Source of the DNA: an uncultured Klebsiella sp.
Lineage (GTDB): Bacteria > Pseudomonadota > Gammaproteobacteria > Enterobacterales > Enterobacteriaceae
Assembly (NCBI GenBank): GCA_902490055.1
Contig: CABUCP010000040.1
Coordinates: 1-12,639, forward strand
DNA: 12,639 nucleotides
Reading direction: 5' to 3'
Positions 1-8,265 of this stretch are shown piece by piece. The position numbers and the translations under genes were made by a program. Every line of letters begins with the position of its first letter. Position 1 is the first letter of the stretch. The notes beneath the pieces are model-generated. The model was given only the letters and a program-made list of their open reading frames with translations, did not search any database and had not been told where the DNA came from.

Positions 1-69
1 TGCTTCGAACGAAACGGTGTGTGATCCGATTCTAATATCCATACATAGTGAAAAAATAACGCCAATAAA
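1..69. other. AT-rich non-coding region downstream of trhP
   Basis: No ORF is supportable here. Reading the minus strand after the trhP stop there is a TTATTTTTT run, but no GC-rich inverted repeat precedes it, so I do not call an intrinsic terminator. In E. coli the CRP-activated sRNA gene cyaR lies in this direction, just beyond yegQ. The 69 bp available do not contain a sequence I recognise as the sRNA itself, so if the gene is conserved it must lie past the left edge. Confidence 0.5.
20..35. promoter_or_regulatory. Possible CRP-like binding site downstream of trhP
   Basis: The plus strand reads TGTGA-TCCGAT-TCTAA. One half-site matches the CRP consensus TGTGA-N6-TCACA perfectly and the other matches at 3 of 5 positions. 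Read toward the neighbouring gene on the minus strand, the perfect half is TCACA. The location between trhP and the window edge would suit activation of a cyaR-like sRNA, which is CRP-dependent in E. coli. A half-site of this quality can occur by chance, so this is tentative. Confidence 0.25.
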
Positions 70-1431
70 TTAATTTTTATGAGGGTTTCGTGTCGATTCG
101 CCGTTGAAATTACGCATCAGCAAACCATACTCCAGCGCCATATCTTCCGGCAGCGGCAGCCAGACGATATAACCATCTCCTGGCGCGACCGGCATGGCTT
201 CGCCTTTAGCGTTTTCCATGTGTTCGAGCGTGAAGTTCACGTTGCCCTGCGGGGTCATCAGCTCCAGGCTGTCGCCGACGGAGAACTTATTTTTCACCGC
301 CACCGCAGCCAGGTTGCCGTTACGCTCGCCGGTAAATTCGCCAACGAACTGCTGGCGCTCAGAGACGGAGTAGCCGTTTTCGTAGTTCTGGTAGTCGTCA
401 TGGGTGTGGCGACGCAGAAAGCCTTCGGTGTAGCCGCGGTGCGCGAGGTTTTCCAGAGTATCCAGCAGGGTGGTGTCAAACGGTTTGCCTGCGGCGGCGT
501 CGTCAATGGCCTTGCGGTACACCTGCGCGGTACGGGCACAGTAGTAATGTGATTTAGTGCGGCCTTCGATTTTCAACGAGTGAACGCCCATTTGGGTCAG
601 GCGTTCGACGTGGGCGATGGCGCGCAGATCTTTAGAATTCATGATGTAGGTGCCGTGCTCGTCTTCGAAGGCGGTCATGTATTCGCCCGGACGTTTGGCT
701 TCCTCAAGCATAAATACCTGGTCGGTAGGCGCACCGATGCCGAGAGTCGGTTCAACGTTCTGCACCGGGATAGGCTCGTGCTTGTGCACGATATTGCCGA
801 CGTCATCTTCTTTGCCTTCCTGGACGTTGTATTCCCAGCGGCAGGCGTTGGTGCAGGTACCCTGGTTAGGGTCGCGTTTGTTGATATAGCCGGAGAGCAG
901 GCAGCGGCCGGAATACGCCATGCACAACGCGCCATGGACGAAAATCTCGATTTCCATCTCCGGCACCTGGCTGCGAATTTCGGCGATTTCATCCAGCGAC
1001 AGCTCGCGGGAGAGGATCACGCGGGTTAGCCCCATTTGCTGCCAGAATTTGACCGTCGCCCAGTTAACGGCGTTGGCCTGTACCGACAGGTGAATGTCCA
1101 TATTCGGGAAATTTTCCCGCACCAGCATGATTAAACCGGGATCGGACATGATCAGCGCGTCCGGGCCCATTTCCACCACCGGTTTGAGATCGCGAATGAA
1201 GGTTTTCAGCTTGGCGTTATGCGGCGCAATGTTGACCACCACGTAGAATTTTTTCCCCAGCTGGTGGGCCTCATTAATGCCGAGCTGCAGGTTCTCGTGG
1301 TTGAATTCATTATTACGTACGCGCAAGGAGTAACGCGGCTGGCCGGCATAAACGGCGTCGGCACCATAAGCGAAAGCGTAACGCATATTTTTCAGCGTTC
1401 CCGCCGGGGAAAGGAGTTCCGGTTTAAACAT
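70..1431 (-). CDS. trhP: Prephenate-dependent tRNA uridine(34) hydroxylase TrhP (YegQ), U32 family
   Basis: 453-residue cytoplasmic protein, nearly identical by eye to E. coli YegQ. In E. coli, TrhP acts in parallel with TrhO to hydroxylate wobble U34 of certain tRNAs to ho5U, the precursor of cmo5U/mcmo5U; it depends on prephenate and on iron-sulfur cluster assembly. The U32 peptidase-family signature lies at residues 162-180 (EIFVHGALC...SGRC). Cys170, Cys177, Cys193 and Cys197 are candidates for the cluster ligands. No signal peptide or membrane segment is visible. An in-frame ATG exists 28 codons upstream at 1515, but it overlaps the predicted -10 box and has no Shine-Dalgarno sequence. 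The ATG at 1431 begins the conserved MFKPELLSPAGT, is preceded by a weak GAGA, and gives the family's usual length. It lies 145 bp after baeR with its own promoter, so it is probably a separate transcription unit. The peptidase family name is historical; protease activity is not implied. Confidence 0.96.
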   Translation of the reverse strand: MFKPELLSPAGTLKNMRYAFAYGADAVYAGQPRYSLRVRNNEFNHENLQLGINEAHQLGKKFYVVVNIAPHNAKLKTFIRDLKPVVEMGPDALIMSDPGLIMLVRENFPNMDIHLSVQANAVNWATVKFWQQMGLTRVILSRELSLDEIAEIRSQVPEMEIEIFVHGALCMAYSGRCLLSGYINKRDPNQGTCTNACRWEYNVQEGKEDDVGNIVHKHEPIPVQNVEPTLGIGAPTDQVFMLEEAKRPGEYMTAFEDEHGTYIMNSKDLRAIAHVERLTQMGVHSLKIEGRTKSHYYCARTAQVYRKAIDDAAAGKPFDTTLLDTLENLAHRGYTEGFLRRHTHDDYQNYENGYSVSERQQFVGEFTGERNGNLAAVAVKNKFSVGDSLELMTPQGNVNFTLEHMENAKGEAMPVAPGDGYIVWLPLPEDMALEYGLLMRNFNGESTRNPHKN

Positions 1432-1460
1432 GATTTTCTCGTTCTGATGACAGGTCAGAT

Positions 1461-1498
1461 TCGCCGCACCAGGTACGGCGATTCGGGGGAGTGTCCCC
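1461..1498 (-). promoter_or_regulatory. trhP 5' leader with two small stem-loops
   Basis: If transcription starts about 7 nt past the -10 box (near 1507), the trhP mRNA has a leader of roughly 75 nt. It contains two perfect inverted repeats: a 5-bp stem GGGGA/TCCCC at 1486-1490 and 1494-1498 with a 3-nt loop, and a 6-bp stem TCGCCG/CGGCGA at 1461-1466 and 1476-1481 with a 9-nt loop. Neither is followed by a U tract and neither covers the start codon. They may affect mRNA stability or translation, but this is inference; they do not match a riboswitch class I recognise. Confidence 0.35.
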
Positions 1499-1513
1499 AC
1501 ATTAAGGGCGGGC

Positions 1514-1542
1514 ATTGTAGCGCCGTGGAAAGAGGGAGTAAA
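1514..1542 (-). promoter_or_regulatory. Sigma70-type promoter of trhP
   Basis: On the minus strand a -35 box TTTACT (1542-1537; 4 of 6 consensus bases) is separated by exactly 17 bp from a -10 box TACAAT (1519-1514; 5 of 6). Transcription would start near 1507, about 75 nt before the trhP ATG at 1431. The sequence just after the -10 box, GCCCGCCC, is a GC-rich discriminator. The last two bases of the -10 box plus the next G form the alternative upstream ATG at 1515-1513. That ATG would therefore lie before the transcription start, which argues against it as the trhP start codon. Confidence 0.65.
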
Positions 1543-1547
1543 CCTTT

Positions 1548-1571
1548 GCGCCTCTCGGCTTTGAGAGGCGC
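1548..1571 (-). terminator. Hairpin after baeR, possible weak terminator
   Basis: A perfect 9-bp inverted repeat (GCGCCTCTC / GAGAGGCGC; 1563-1571 and 1548-1556) with a 6-nt loop begins 5 nt after the baeR stop codon. On the baeR-sense strand it is followed by AAAGGTTTACTC, so the U tract of a strong intrinsic terminator is missing. It could act as a weak terminator or as a 3'-end stabilising hairpin for the mdt-bae message. Its position between the baeR stop and the -35 box of trhP supports a boundary role. Confidence 0.45.
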
Positions 1572-1576
1572 GGGGA

Positions 1577-2299
1577 TCAGGCCATGCGACAGGCGTCGGC
1601 TTCCCAACGATAGCCTACGCCGTAGACGGCGCGAATGAACGATTGATCGGCGTCCAGCGATTCGAGCTTACGGCGCAGGTTTTTAATATGGCTGTCGATA
1701 GTGCGGTCTGTCACCACGCGGTAATCATCGTACAGATGGTTTAACAACTGCTCGCGAGAGAAGACCTTGCCCGGCTCCTGCGATAGCGTTTTTAATAAGC
1801 GGAATTCGGCAGGGGTGAGATCCAGCAGCTTGTCGCGCCATGAAGCCTGAAACCGGCTTTCGTCGACGATCAGCGGGCTTTGCGCATCTAATGCCTGCAG
1901 GTCGCGCTGCGGCTTGCAGCGGCGCAGGATCGTTTTCACGCGGGCAACCACTTCGCGCGGGCTGTACGGTTTGCAGATGTAGTCATCGGCGCCGATTTCC
2001 AGCCCCAGCAGGCGATCGATCTCCTCGATTTTGGCGGTGACCATCACGATCGGCACATCGGAAAAACGGCGGATCTCGCGGCACAGGGTTAGACCATCGG
2101 TGCCCGGCAGCATTAAATCCAGCAGGATTAAATGCGGCGGCGTCTGACGGACGTAGGGCAGTACCTGATCGCCATGCGAAATCAACGTCGGCGCGTAGCT
2201 CGCGGCCTGTAAATAGTCGATCAACAACTGACCCAGCTTGGGTTCATCTTCCACGATTAAAATGCGTGGCGTGTTTTCATCAATCGGTAATTCGGTCAT
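1577..2299 (-). CDS. baeR: Two-component response regulator BaeR (OmpR/PhoB family)
   Basis: 240 residues, the same length as E. coli BaeR and nearly identical by eye. The N-terminal receiver domain (about residues 12-126) has the acidic pair Glu17-Asp18, phosphoacceptor Asp61 in LLDLMLPG, Thr88 in the VTAK motif and Lys110 in CKPYSPRE. The C-terminal winged-helix DNA-binding domain (about 142-235) carries the recognition helix around 197-213 ([17 protein letters not shown]) and the wing ending in VYGVGYRWE. Phosphorylated by BaeS, it is known to activate mdtABCD, acrD and spy during envelope stress. Its ATG overlaps the baeS stop by 4 nt (ATGA), and GAGGG at 2304-2308 serves as ribosome-binding site. 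No BaeR-type binding site is visible in the window; the expected one lies upstream of mdtA, past the right edge. Confidence 0.98.
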   Translation of the reverse strand: MTELPIDENTPRILIVEDEPKLGQLLIDYLQAASYAPTLISHGDQVLPYVRQTPPHLILLDLMLPGTDGLTLCREIRRFSDVPIVMVTAKIEEIDRLLGLEIGADDYICKPYSPREVVARVKTILRRCKPQRDLQALDAQSPLIVDESRFQASWRDKLLDLTPAEFRLLKTLSQEPGKVFSREQLLNHLYDDYRVVTDRTIDSHIKNLRRKLESLDADQSFIRAVYGVGYRWEADACRMA

Positions 2300-3774
2300 A
2301 CGTCCCTCGATAAATCCTGTTCCAGAGGTAACTCTACTTTAATGCTAACCCCGCCAAAAGGCGAATGGCCGGCGTTCAGGCTGCCGCCGTGGGCCGCCAC
2401 AATATTCATACAGATAGCCAGGCCGAGGCCGGATCCGCCGCTGGCGCGGTTGCGTGATCCCTCGGTGCGGTAAAAACGTTCGCACAGTCGCGCCAGCTGT
2501 TCGTCGGTAACGCCGGGGCCGCTATCGGCGAAATCGAGCGTCAGCATACGGCCGTTTTGCCTGGCGCTGATTTGCAGGCGACCGCCGCTGTCGGTATAGC
2601 GCAGGCTGTTTTCCAGCAGGTTGTTGAAGAGCTGCATCAGGCGATCGCGATCGCCGAAGATAATGGCGTTATCCGGCAATGAGACGCCGATAGTTAGCCC
2701 GCGGCTGGCGAAACGTTCGCGGAACGCTCCGGCGGCAACCTCCAGCAGCGCAATCAAATCCACCGATTCTTTCTGGTAGGCTAATGCGCCTTCATCGGAC
2801 ATCGACAGCTGATGTAGGTCGTCCACTAGCTTGGTCAGCGTGCCGACTTCCGCCTGCAGAGAAGTAATCGAGTCCGGCGTGAATTTACGTACTCCGTCCT
2901 GAATGGCTTCCAGCTCGCCGCGTAATACCGCCAGCGGCGTACGCAGCTCATGCGAGATATCGGCCATCAGATCGCGACGCATCTGCTGGTTACGCTCAAG
3001 CGTACTGGCAAGCTGGTTAAAGTCCTGCGCCAGGCGGCCAAGCTCATCACCGCCGGTCACCGTGACGCGGGTGGAGAAATCGCCCGCCGCCAGCTTGTGG
3101 GTGCCTTCCACCAACCGTTTGACCGGCGCCAGCAGACCACGGGCCAGCGGGAAGGTAGCCAGCGCGGCGAGGATCGTCGCGAGAGCGACAATCAACCAAC
3201 TGGTGCGTTTTTGTTGCCGGTCGAAATTGATGTCGGTGTTGCGGGTTAAGCGCTCGACCGGCGAAGCGATGACCGCGCCAACCGAGGCGCCGTCGACGAC
3301 AATTTCACGGCGGGTGCCGTCTTGCGGTACCGGCGTCCGCGGGCCGACCAGCACGCGGCCTTTTTGATCGACAACCCAAAACTGGGTACGCCAGCCGTGC
3401 GGCGGCATATCTGGCGCTGGTCCGGGGCCGGGGCCCGGTGCAGGTCCTGGCCCCGGATCGCCATGTGGGCCAGGACCCATACCTGGCCCGCCCGGCGGAC
3501 GTTCGTCGTTATCGCGTTCGAAGGTGCGCAGCAGTTGGAAGATAAAACGATCGTTGTTGCGTAAAAACTTCCAGTTGCCGTGCAGGGCGTATTGTTCGCT
3601 TAGCGCATCGCCAAGCATGGTGAGCCGCTGTTCGTTGCCGCGTTTAATGTAGTCGATAAACCCGCGTTCAAAGCTGATGCGCACCGCCCAGTGCATGCTG
3701 ATCAGCAGCACGATGCAGGTGGCGAAAATAGCGAGGAATAGCTTGCCGGTGATACCCGGGCGCCAAAATTTCAC
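2296..3774 (-). CDS. baeS: Envelope-stress sensor histidine kinase BaeS
   Basis: 492 residues. Domains in order: membrane segment about 10-31, periplasmic sensor about 32-190, membrane segment about 192-210, HAMP about 211-262, and dimerisation/phosphoacceptor domain with His275 in DISHELRTP. The ATPase domain follows, with the N box at 384-394 (Asn389), G1 box DSGPG at 417-421, F box RFYRTEG at 433-439 and G2 box GGSGLGLAI at 446-454. All catalytic motifs are intact, so it should be an active kinase for BaeR. It starts with GTG, sharing 4 nt (GTGA) with the end of mdtD, and has a good AAGGAG 6 nt upstream; the N-terminus [17 protein letters not shown] matches E. coli. It is about 25 residues longer than E. 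coli BaeS (467, from memory) because of a Pro/Gly-rich stretch at residues 93-125 of the sensor domain. Known inducers of the system include indole, flavonoids, some metals and envelope damage. Confidence 0.97.
   Translation of the reverse strand: MKFWRPGITGKLFLAIFATCIVLLISMHWAVRISFERGFIDYIKRGNEQRLTMLGDALSEQYALHGNWKFLRNNDRFIFQLLRTFERDNDERPPGGPGMGPGPHGDPGPGPAPGPGPGPAPDMPPHGWRTQFWVVDQKGRVLVGPRTPVPQDGTRREIVVDGASVGAVIASPVERLTRNTDINFDRQQKRTSWLIVALATILAALATFPLARGLLAPVKRLVEGTHKLAAGDFSTRVTVTGGDELGRLAQDFNQLASTLERNQQMRRDLMADISHELRTPLAVLRGELEAIQDGVRKFTPDSITSLQAEVGTLTKLVDDLHQLSMSDEGALAYQKESVDLIALLEVAAGAFRERFASRGLTIGVSLPDNAIIFGDRDRLMQLFNNLLENSLRYTDSGGRLQISARQNGRMLTLDFADSGPGVTDEQLARLCERFYRTEGSRNRASGGSGLGLAICMNIVAAHGGSLNAGHSPFGGVSIKVELPLEQDLSRDV
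3400..3498 (-). repeat. Pro/Gly-rich low-complexity expansion in the BaeS sensor domain
   Basis: This stretch encodes residues 93-125 of BaeS, dominated by Gly-Pro dipeptides (for example [16 protein letters not shown]). It sits in the periplasmic domain, directly before the conserved [15 protein letters not shown]. coli BaeS has only a short KPGPGMPPHGW here, so the extra length is about 25 residues. The Gly and Pro codons are mixed (GGC, GGT, GGG, GGA; CCG, CCA, CCT, CCC) and the frame is kept. It is therefore not a pure DNA microsatellite from recent slippage. Such a segment is likely a flexible or polyproline-like loop exposed in the periplasm. Confidence 0.85.
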
Positions 3775-5186
3775 GATTCACTCCTTTTGCGTCGGCGGAT
3801 GACGGTATTGCCGCCGACGTCGTTCGGTACGCGGGAAAAGATAAGCGCCGGAATGGCGATAATTACCGCCATGCTCAGATAGGTGTAGAGGAATACCTGA
3901 TGGACGGCTGACGCATCGGCGCTGAGATGCTGCTGGCCGTACATGCCGAGCAACAGCCCGGCGATGGTCACGCCGATACTCATGGAGAGTTGCATGACCA
4001 TCGAGAGCAGGCTATTGCCGCTGCTTGCCAGATCGTCAGGCAGGTCTTTCAACGTTAGGGTATTCATGGAGGAAAAACGACTGGAGTTAATCATTCCCTG
4101 CAGGAACAATACCACCGGCAGCAGCCAGTACCAGCCGGCCAGCGCGACTGCCATAAACAGCAGGCTGATCAGCGCTAAGCCGAGAGTCGCAAATACCAGC
4201 ACGCGGCGGTAGCCGAAGCGGTTAACCACCTGTACCACGATACGTTTCATCCCCATACTGCCCAGCACCATCGGGATCATCATTAGCCCGGCGTGGAACG
4301 GCGAGAAGCCAAGACCAATCTGCAAAAAGACCGGGGTCATAAACGGCAACATGCCGCTGCCGATACGCCCGGCGAAGCTGCCGCTAAGGCCGAGCGAGAA
4401 GGTTTTATTGCCAAACAGATTCAGGCTGAATAAGGCGTTGGCATTACCGCGGGCGTGCCACAAATAGAGGCCAATCGCCATCAGGCCACCGGCGACCAGT
4501 ACGGCCAGCAGTAGCGGCGAAATGCCAAGCCCTTTGTTGCCGTCGAGCGCCAGGGTCAGCGTCGCCATTCCCGCCGCCAGCAGAATAAAACCGAGAATAT
4601 CAAAGCGTCGGGTTTGCAAGGTGTAGTTCGGCATCAGGCACAGGGTGGCGATAGCGCCGATAATGCCAACCGGGATATTAATTAAAAAGATCCAGTGCCA
4701 GGAGGCGTACTCTACCAGTACACCGCCGAGCGCCGGGCCGAGCAGTGGGCCTACCTGACCGGGCAGGGTAACGAACGTCATCGCCGCCATATACTGATCG
4801 CGGGGGACAATTTTCATTACCGTCAGCCGGCCGACCGGGACCATCATCGCGCCGCCGACCCCTTGCAAGACGCGGGACATCACCAGTTGATCGAGGGTGG
4901 CTGCCTGAGCGCAGAACAGCGAACCGACGGTAAACAACACGATGGCGCTAAAAAAGATATTGCGCACGCCGACGCGATCCGCCAGCCAGCCGCTGGCCGG
5001 CAGCATCACCGCCACCGTAAGTACATAGGAGACCACCACCATATGCATATGCAGCGGACTCTCCCCGAGGCTTTTGGCCATCGAGGGGAGGGCGGTGTTG
5101 ACGATAGTGGTATCCAGCGACTGCATAAAGAAGCCGAAGGCCACAATCCATAATTGCCAGCGTACGCTGGACGGCAGATCTGTCAT
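3771..5186 (-). CDS. mdtD: MFS DHA2-family exporter MdtD (iron-citrate/citrate exporter IceT in Salmonella)
   Basis: 471 residues, the E. coli MdtD length, predicted to have 14 membrane segments like other DHA2 (EmrB-type) proton antiporters. Visible motifs: the DHA2 motif [11 protein letters not shown] at 24-34 in the first helix, motif A GWLADRVG at 66-73, motif [17 protein letters not shown] at 105-120 with Arg105, and motif [11 protein letters not shown] at 146-155. It is not a component of the RND pump, and in E. coli MdtABC-mediated resistance does not need it. The Salmonella orthologue, renamed IceT, exports citrate and iron-citrate under BaeSR control; I infer the same for this gene. 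The ATG is 1 nt after the mdtC stop (TAA-C-ATG) and has no good Shine-Dalgarno sequence, so it probably depends on ribosomes finishing mdtC. Its end overlaps baeS by 4 nt. Confidence 0.96.
   Translation of the reverse strand: MTDLPSSVRWQLWIVAFGFFMQSLDTTIVNTALPSMAKSLGESPLHMHMVVVSYVLTVAVMLPASGWLADRVGVRNIFFSAIVLFTVGSLFCAQAATLDQLVMSRVLQGVGGAMMVPVGRLTVMKIVPRDQYMAAMTFVTLPGQVGPLLGPALGGVLVEYASWHWIFLINIPVGIIGAIATLCLMPNYTLQTRRFDILGFILLAAGMATLTLALDGNKGLGISPLLLAVLVAGGLMAIGLYLWHARGNANALFSLNLFGNKTFSLGLSGSFAGRIGSGMLPFMTPVFLQIGLGFSPFHAGLMMIPMVLGSMGMKRIVVQVVNRFGYRRVLVFATLGLALISLLFMAVALAGWYWLLPVVLFLQGMINSSRFSSMNTLTLKDLPDDLASSGNSLLSMVMQLSMSIGVTIAGLLLGMYGQQHLSADASAVHQVFLYTYLSMAVIIAIPALIFSRVPNDVGGNTVIRRRKRSES
3781..3786 (-). 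promoter_or_regulatory. Ribosome-binding site for the GTG start of baeS
   Basis: AAGGAG on the minus strand lies 6 nt before the GTG at 3774-3772, inside the 3' end of mdtD. This strong Shine-Dalgarno sequence supports GTG as the true baeS start. It could let baeS be translated by new ribosomes as well as by ones finishing mdtD, whose stop overlaps the start codon. Confidence 0.8.
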
Positions 5187-5187
5187 G

Positions 5188-8100
5188 TTATTCGCTTACC
5201 GGTTGAGGAGTCTTTCGCGAAAAACGCAACCGCAGACGGTCAAAGAACAAATAAACCACCGGGGTGGTGTACAGCGTCAGCAACTGGCTCACTACCAGGC
5301 CGCCGACGATGGTGATCCCCAGCGGCTGACGCAGCTCTGAACCATCGCCGCCCGACAGCACCAGCGGCAACGCGCCGAATAGCGCCGCCAGGGTGGTCAT
5401 CATGATCGGGCGAAAACGCAGCAGGCAGGCCTGGAAAATGGCTTCTTCCGGCGCCAGATTGCCGTTACGCTGCGCTTCGAGGGCGAAATCGACCATCATG
5501 ATGGCGTTTTTCTTCACGATGCCAATTAATAGCATGATCCCTATCAGGGCGATTAGGCTGAATGGGGCACCGAACAGTTCCAGCGCCAGCAGCGCGCCCA
5601 CCCCCGCGGACGGCAGGGTTGAGAGGATGGTCAACGGATGAACGTAGCTTTCGTAGAGGATCCCCAGCACGATATAGACCGTGGCGATGGCGGCGAGGAT
5701 CAGGATCACCTGCGAGTTCATGGTCTGCTGGAACACCTGCGCGGTGCCGGCAAAGGATCCGCGCACGCTCGACGGCACGCCGAGCTGAGTCATTGCCCGG
5801 TCGATCGCGTCGCTGGCTTCCGACAGCGACTTGCCGGTCGGCAAGTTGAAGGAGATCGTCGAGGCCGCCGACAGCCCCTGATGATTGACCGACAGCGGCG
5901 CGTTCGCCGGTTGCCATTTAGCGAAATAGGACAACGGGATCGGTTTGCCATCCTTATTAATTACAAACATTTGATCCAGCGCGCTAACATCCTGGGTATA
6001 AACCGGGTCGACCTCCATCACCACTTTATATTGGTTGAGCGGCTGATAGATGGTGGAGATTTGCCGCTGGCCGAAGGCGTTGTTCAGCAGATTGTTGGCG
6101 TCCTGCACGCTGATGCCGAGGCGCGACATCGTATCGCGGTCGTATACCAGATCCATCTCCGCGCCGTTATCCTGTTGATCGGAGTTAACGTCCGCCAGCT
6201 CAGGTAGCGCCGCCAGCGCCTTGCGGATCTTCGGCTCCCATTCGCGTAGCGCCGCCAGATCGTCTGATAACAGAGTGTACTGATAGCTGGCGTTGGACTG
6301 ACGTCCACCGACGCGAATATCCTGCACCGCCATCAGAAACAGGTTGGCGCCGGGCTCTTTCGCCAGTTTTTTCCGCAGTCGGTCGATGATTTGCTGCGCC
6401 GTTTCATGGCGCTGGTCGCGGGATTTCAGAGTGATAAACATCATGCCGCTGTTCACCCGCGAACCGCCGGTAAAGCCGGTCACGTTATCGACTGCAGGAT
6501 CCTCGCGAATAATCTTCATAAAGTCCTGCAGCTTACCGCGCATCGCCTGGAAGGAGATGCTCTGGTCGGCCTGAATGCCGCCCATCAGTACCCCGGTATC
6601 CTGTTCAGGGAAGAAGGTTTTCGGGATCGCGATATATAGCCAGACGCTGAGCGCCATGGTAGCGAGCAGTACCAGACCGGTCAGGCGGCTATGCTTCAGC
6701 ACCCATTTTAACGATTTGCCGTAACCGCCTTGAATGGCGACCAGCAGGCGGCCAAAACCGCGGTTGCGCGTGGGCTCATTGGGCTTGCCGCTTTTCAGCA
6801 GCCAGCCGCACATCATTGGGGTAAGGGTCAGAGAAACGGCCAGCGAAATGCCGATCGCCACCGACAGCGTGACGGCGAATTCGCGCAGCAATCGGCCGGG
6901 TAAACCGCCCATCAGCAGCAGCGGTAAGAACACCGCTACCAGGGACAGGCTCATTGACAGCACGGTAAAGCCCACTTCGCGGCTGCCTTGTAACGCCGCT
7001 TGCAGCGGCTTCATCCCGGCCTCAAGATGGCGGGAAATGTTCTCCAGCACGACGATCGCGTCATCGACCACGAAGCCGGTCGCGATGGTCAACGCCATCA
7101 ATGACAGATTGTTCAGGCTGAAGCCGCATAAATACATGGCGGCGAAGGTACCGATTAACGACACCGGTACCGCGACCGCCGGGATCAGCGTTGCGCGCCC
7201 GGAACGCAGGAACAAGAACACCACCAGAATCACCAGCGCTACCGAAATCACCAGCGTTTGTTCGACCTCTTCCAGCGACGCGCGGATGGTGGGTGAACGG
7301 TCCTGGGCGATTTGCAAATCGATCGCCGCCGGGATAGTGCGCTGCAGCTCAGGCAGGCGGGCGCGGATGCTGTCGACCGTCTGGATGATGTTGGCTTCCG
7401 GCAGTTTACGGATCATCAACAGAATGGCCGGTTTGGCGTTGGTCATCCCGGCGTTACGCACATCCTGTACTGAATCCGTTACTTTCGCCACATCACCAAG
7501 GCGCACCGCCGCGCCGTTATTGTAGTGGACGATCACCGGCAGATATTCAGCCGCGGTTTTCAGTTCGTCGTTGGTTTGTACCTGCCAGCGGTGGGTGTTG
7601 TCCTCCAGCGCCCCCTGCGGGCGACGCACGTTAGCATCATCGATGGCGCTGCGCACGGCGTCCAGCGAGACGCCCTGGTTAAACAGCGCCTGCGGGTTGA
7701 GATCGACGCGCACCGCCGGCAGCGAACTCCCGCCGACGTCAACATCGCCGACGCCGTCAATTTGCGAGATAGTCTGCGCCAGCTGGGTCGAGGCGAAATC
7801 GTACAACTCGCCCTGCGAATAGGTATCCGAGGTTAACGTTAGGATCATGATCGGCGCATCGGACGGGTTAGCTTTGCGATACGTGGGGCGGCTGGGCATC
7901 CCGCTCGGCAGCAGGCTTTGCGCGGCGTTAATCGCCGCCTGCACGTCGCGCGCGGCGCCGTTAATGTCGCGATCGAAATTAAACTCCATGATGATGCGAG
8001 TGCTGCCGAGCGAGCTCGACGAGGTCATTTCATTGACCCCGGCAATGCGGCCCAGTGAGCGCTCCAACGGCGTCGCGACCGATGAGGCCATGGTTTCCGG

Positions 8101-8265
8101 CGAGGCGCCGGGCAGCGAGGCGCTAATCATGATCACCGGGAAATCCACCTGCGGCAGCGGCGCGACCGGCAGCAGGCGGAACCCGAGGATCCCGCACAGG
8201 GTGATCGCCAGCGAGATAAGGATCGTCGCCACCGGGCGGTAAATGAAGAGAGCGAAAAACTTCAC
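5188..8265 (-). CDS. mdtC: RND efflux pump subunit MdtC
   Basis: 1025-residue inner-membrane RND (HAE-1) transporter, the same length as E. coli MdtC. It has 12 predicted membrane segments with two large periplasmic loops (about 31-335 and 550-855). Proton-relay residues are Asp401-Asp402 in [13 protein letters not shown] (helix 4) and Lys918-Lys919 in [15 protein letters not shown] (helix 10). In E. coli MdtC joins MdtB in a B2C heterotrimer and appears mainly responsible for substrate binding. The pump exports bile salts, novobiocin and other amphiphiles through MdtA and TolC. The start is GTG (8265-8263), immediately after the mdtB TAA with no gap, supported by a perfect AGGAGG 5 nt upstream. 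The protein begins [15 protein letters not shown], as in E. coli. It is a tandem paralogue of mdtB. Confidence 0.98.
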   Translation of the reverse strand: MKFFALFIYRPVATILISLAITLCGILGFRLLPVAPLPQVDFPVIMISASLPGASPETMASSVATPLERSLGRIAGVNEMTSSSSLGSTRIIMEFNFDRDINGAARDVQAAINAAQSLLPSGMPSRPTYRKANPSDAPIMILTLTSDTYSQGELYDFASTQLAQTISQIDGVGDVDVGGSSLPAVRVDLNPQALFNQGVSLDAVRSAIDDANVRRPQGALEDNTHRWQVQTNDELKTAAEYLPVIVHYNNGAAVRLGDVAKVTDSVQDVRNAGMTNAKPAILLMIRKLPEANIIQTVDSIRARLPELQRTIPAAIDLQIAQDRSPTIRASLEEVEQTLVISVALVILVVFLFLRSGRATLIPAVAVPVSLIGTFAAMYLCGFSLNNLSLMALTIATGFVVDDAIVVLENISRHLEAGMKPLQAALQGSREVGFTVLSMSLSLVAVFLPLLLMGGLPGRLLREFAVTLSVAIGISLAVSLTLTPMMCGWLLKSGKPNEPTRNRGFGRLLVAIQGGYGKSLKWVLKHSRLTGLVLLATMALSVWLYIAIPKTFFPEQDTGVLMGGIQADQSISFQAMRGKLQDFMKIIREDPAVDNVTGFTGGSRVNSGMMFITLKSRDQRHETAQQIIDRLRKKLAKEPGANLFLMAVQDIRVGGRQSNASYQYTLLSDDLAALREWEPKIRKALAALPELADVNSDQQDNGAEMDLVYDRDTMSRLGISVQDANNLLNNAFGQRQISTIYQPLNQYKVVMEVDPVYTQDVSALDQMFVINKDGKPIPLSYFAKWQPANAPLSVNHQGLSAASTISFNLPTGKSLSEASDAIDRAMTQLGVPSSVRGSFAGTAQVFQQTMNSQVILILAAIATVYIVLGILYESYVHPLTILSTLPSAGVGALLALELFGAPFSLIALIGIMLLIGIVKKNAIMMVDFALEAQRNGNLAPEEAIFQACLLRFRPIMMTTLAALFGALPLVLSGGDGSELRQPLGITIVGGLVVSQLLTLYTTPVVYLFFDRLRLRFSRKTPQPVSE
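5494..5514 (-). repeat. Exact 21-bp match between mdtC and mdtB (copy in mdtC)
   Basis: Encodes the helix-10 segment KKNAIMM with flanking bases and is identical over 21 bp to positions 8575-8595 in mdtB. A second shared 17-bp block (CGCAGCAGGCAGGCCTG) lies close by in both genes. These are conserved-core matches between ancient paralogues, not a mobile repeat. Confidence 0.8.

Noticed and set aside
55..69. Intrinsic terminator after trhP from the TTATTTTTT run
   Set aside because: No GC-rich inverted repeat precedes the T run on the minus strand.
1432..1515. N-terminal 28-codon extension of trhP
   Set aside because: Its ATG overlaps the -10 box, has no Shine-Dalgarno sequence, and the extension is absent from the E. 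coli protein.
79..1638. Several plus-strand open frames of 80-150 codons opposite trhP
   Set aside because: They are antisense shadows of a highly conserved gene; none has family-like composition or an upstream initiation signal.
3400..3498. Frameshift or sequencing error as an explanation for the longer BaeS
   Set aside because: The frame is preserved on both sides with conserved sequence flanking (RNNDRF before, [11 protein letters not shown] after), and the extra codons use varied synonyms.
6734..7525. A 263-codon open frame on the plus strand
   Set aside because: It lies wholly opposite mdtC, has no recognisable domain or ribosome-binding site, and is Arg/Ser/Thr-rich as expected from the reverse complement of a GC-rich membrane protein gene.
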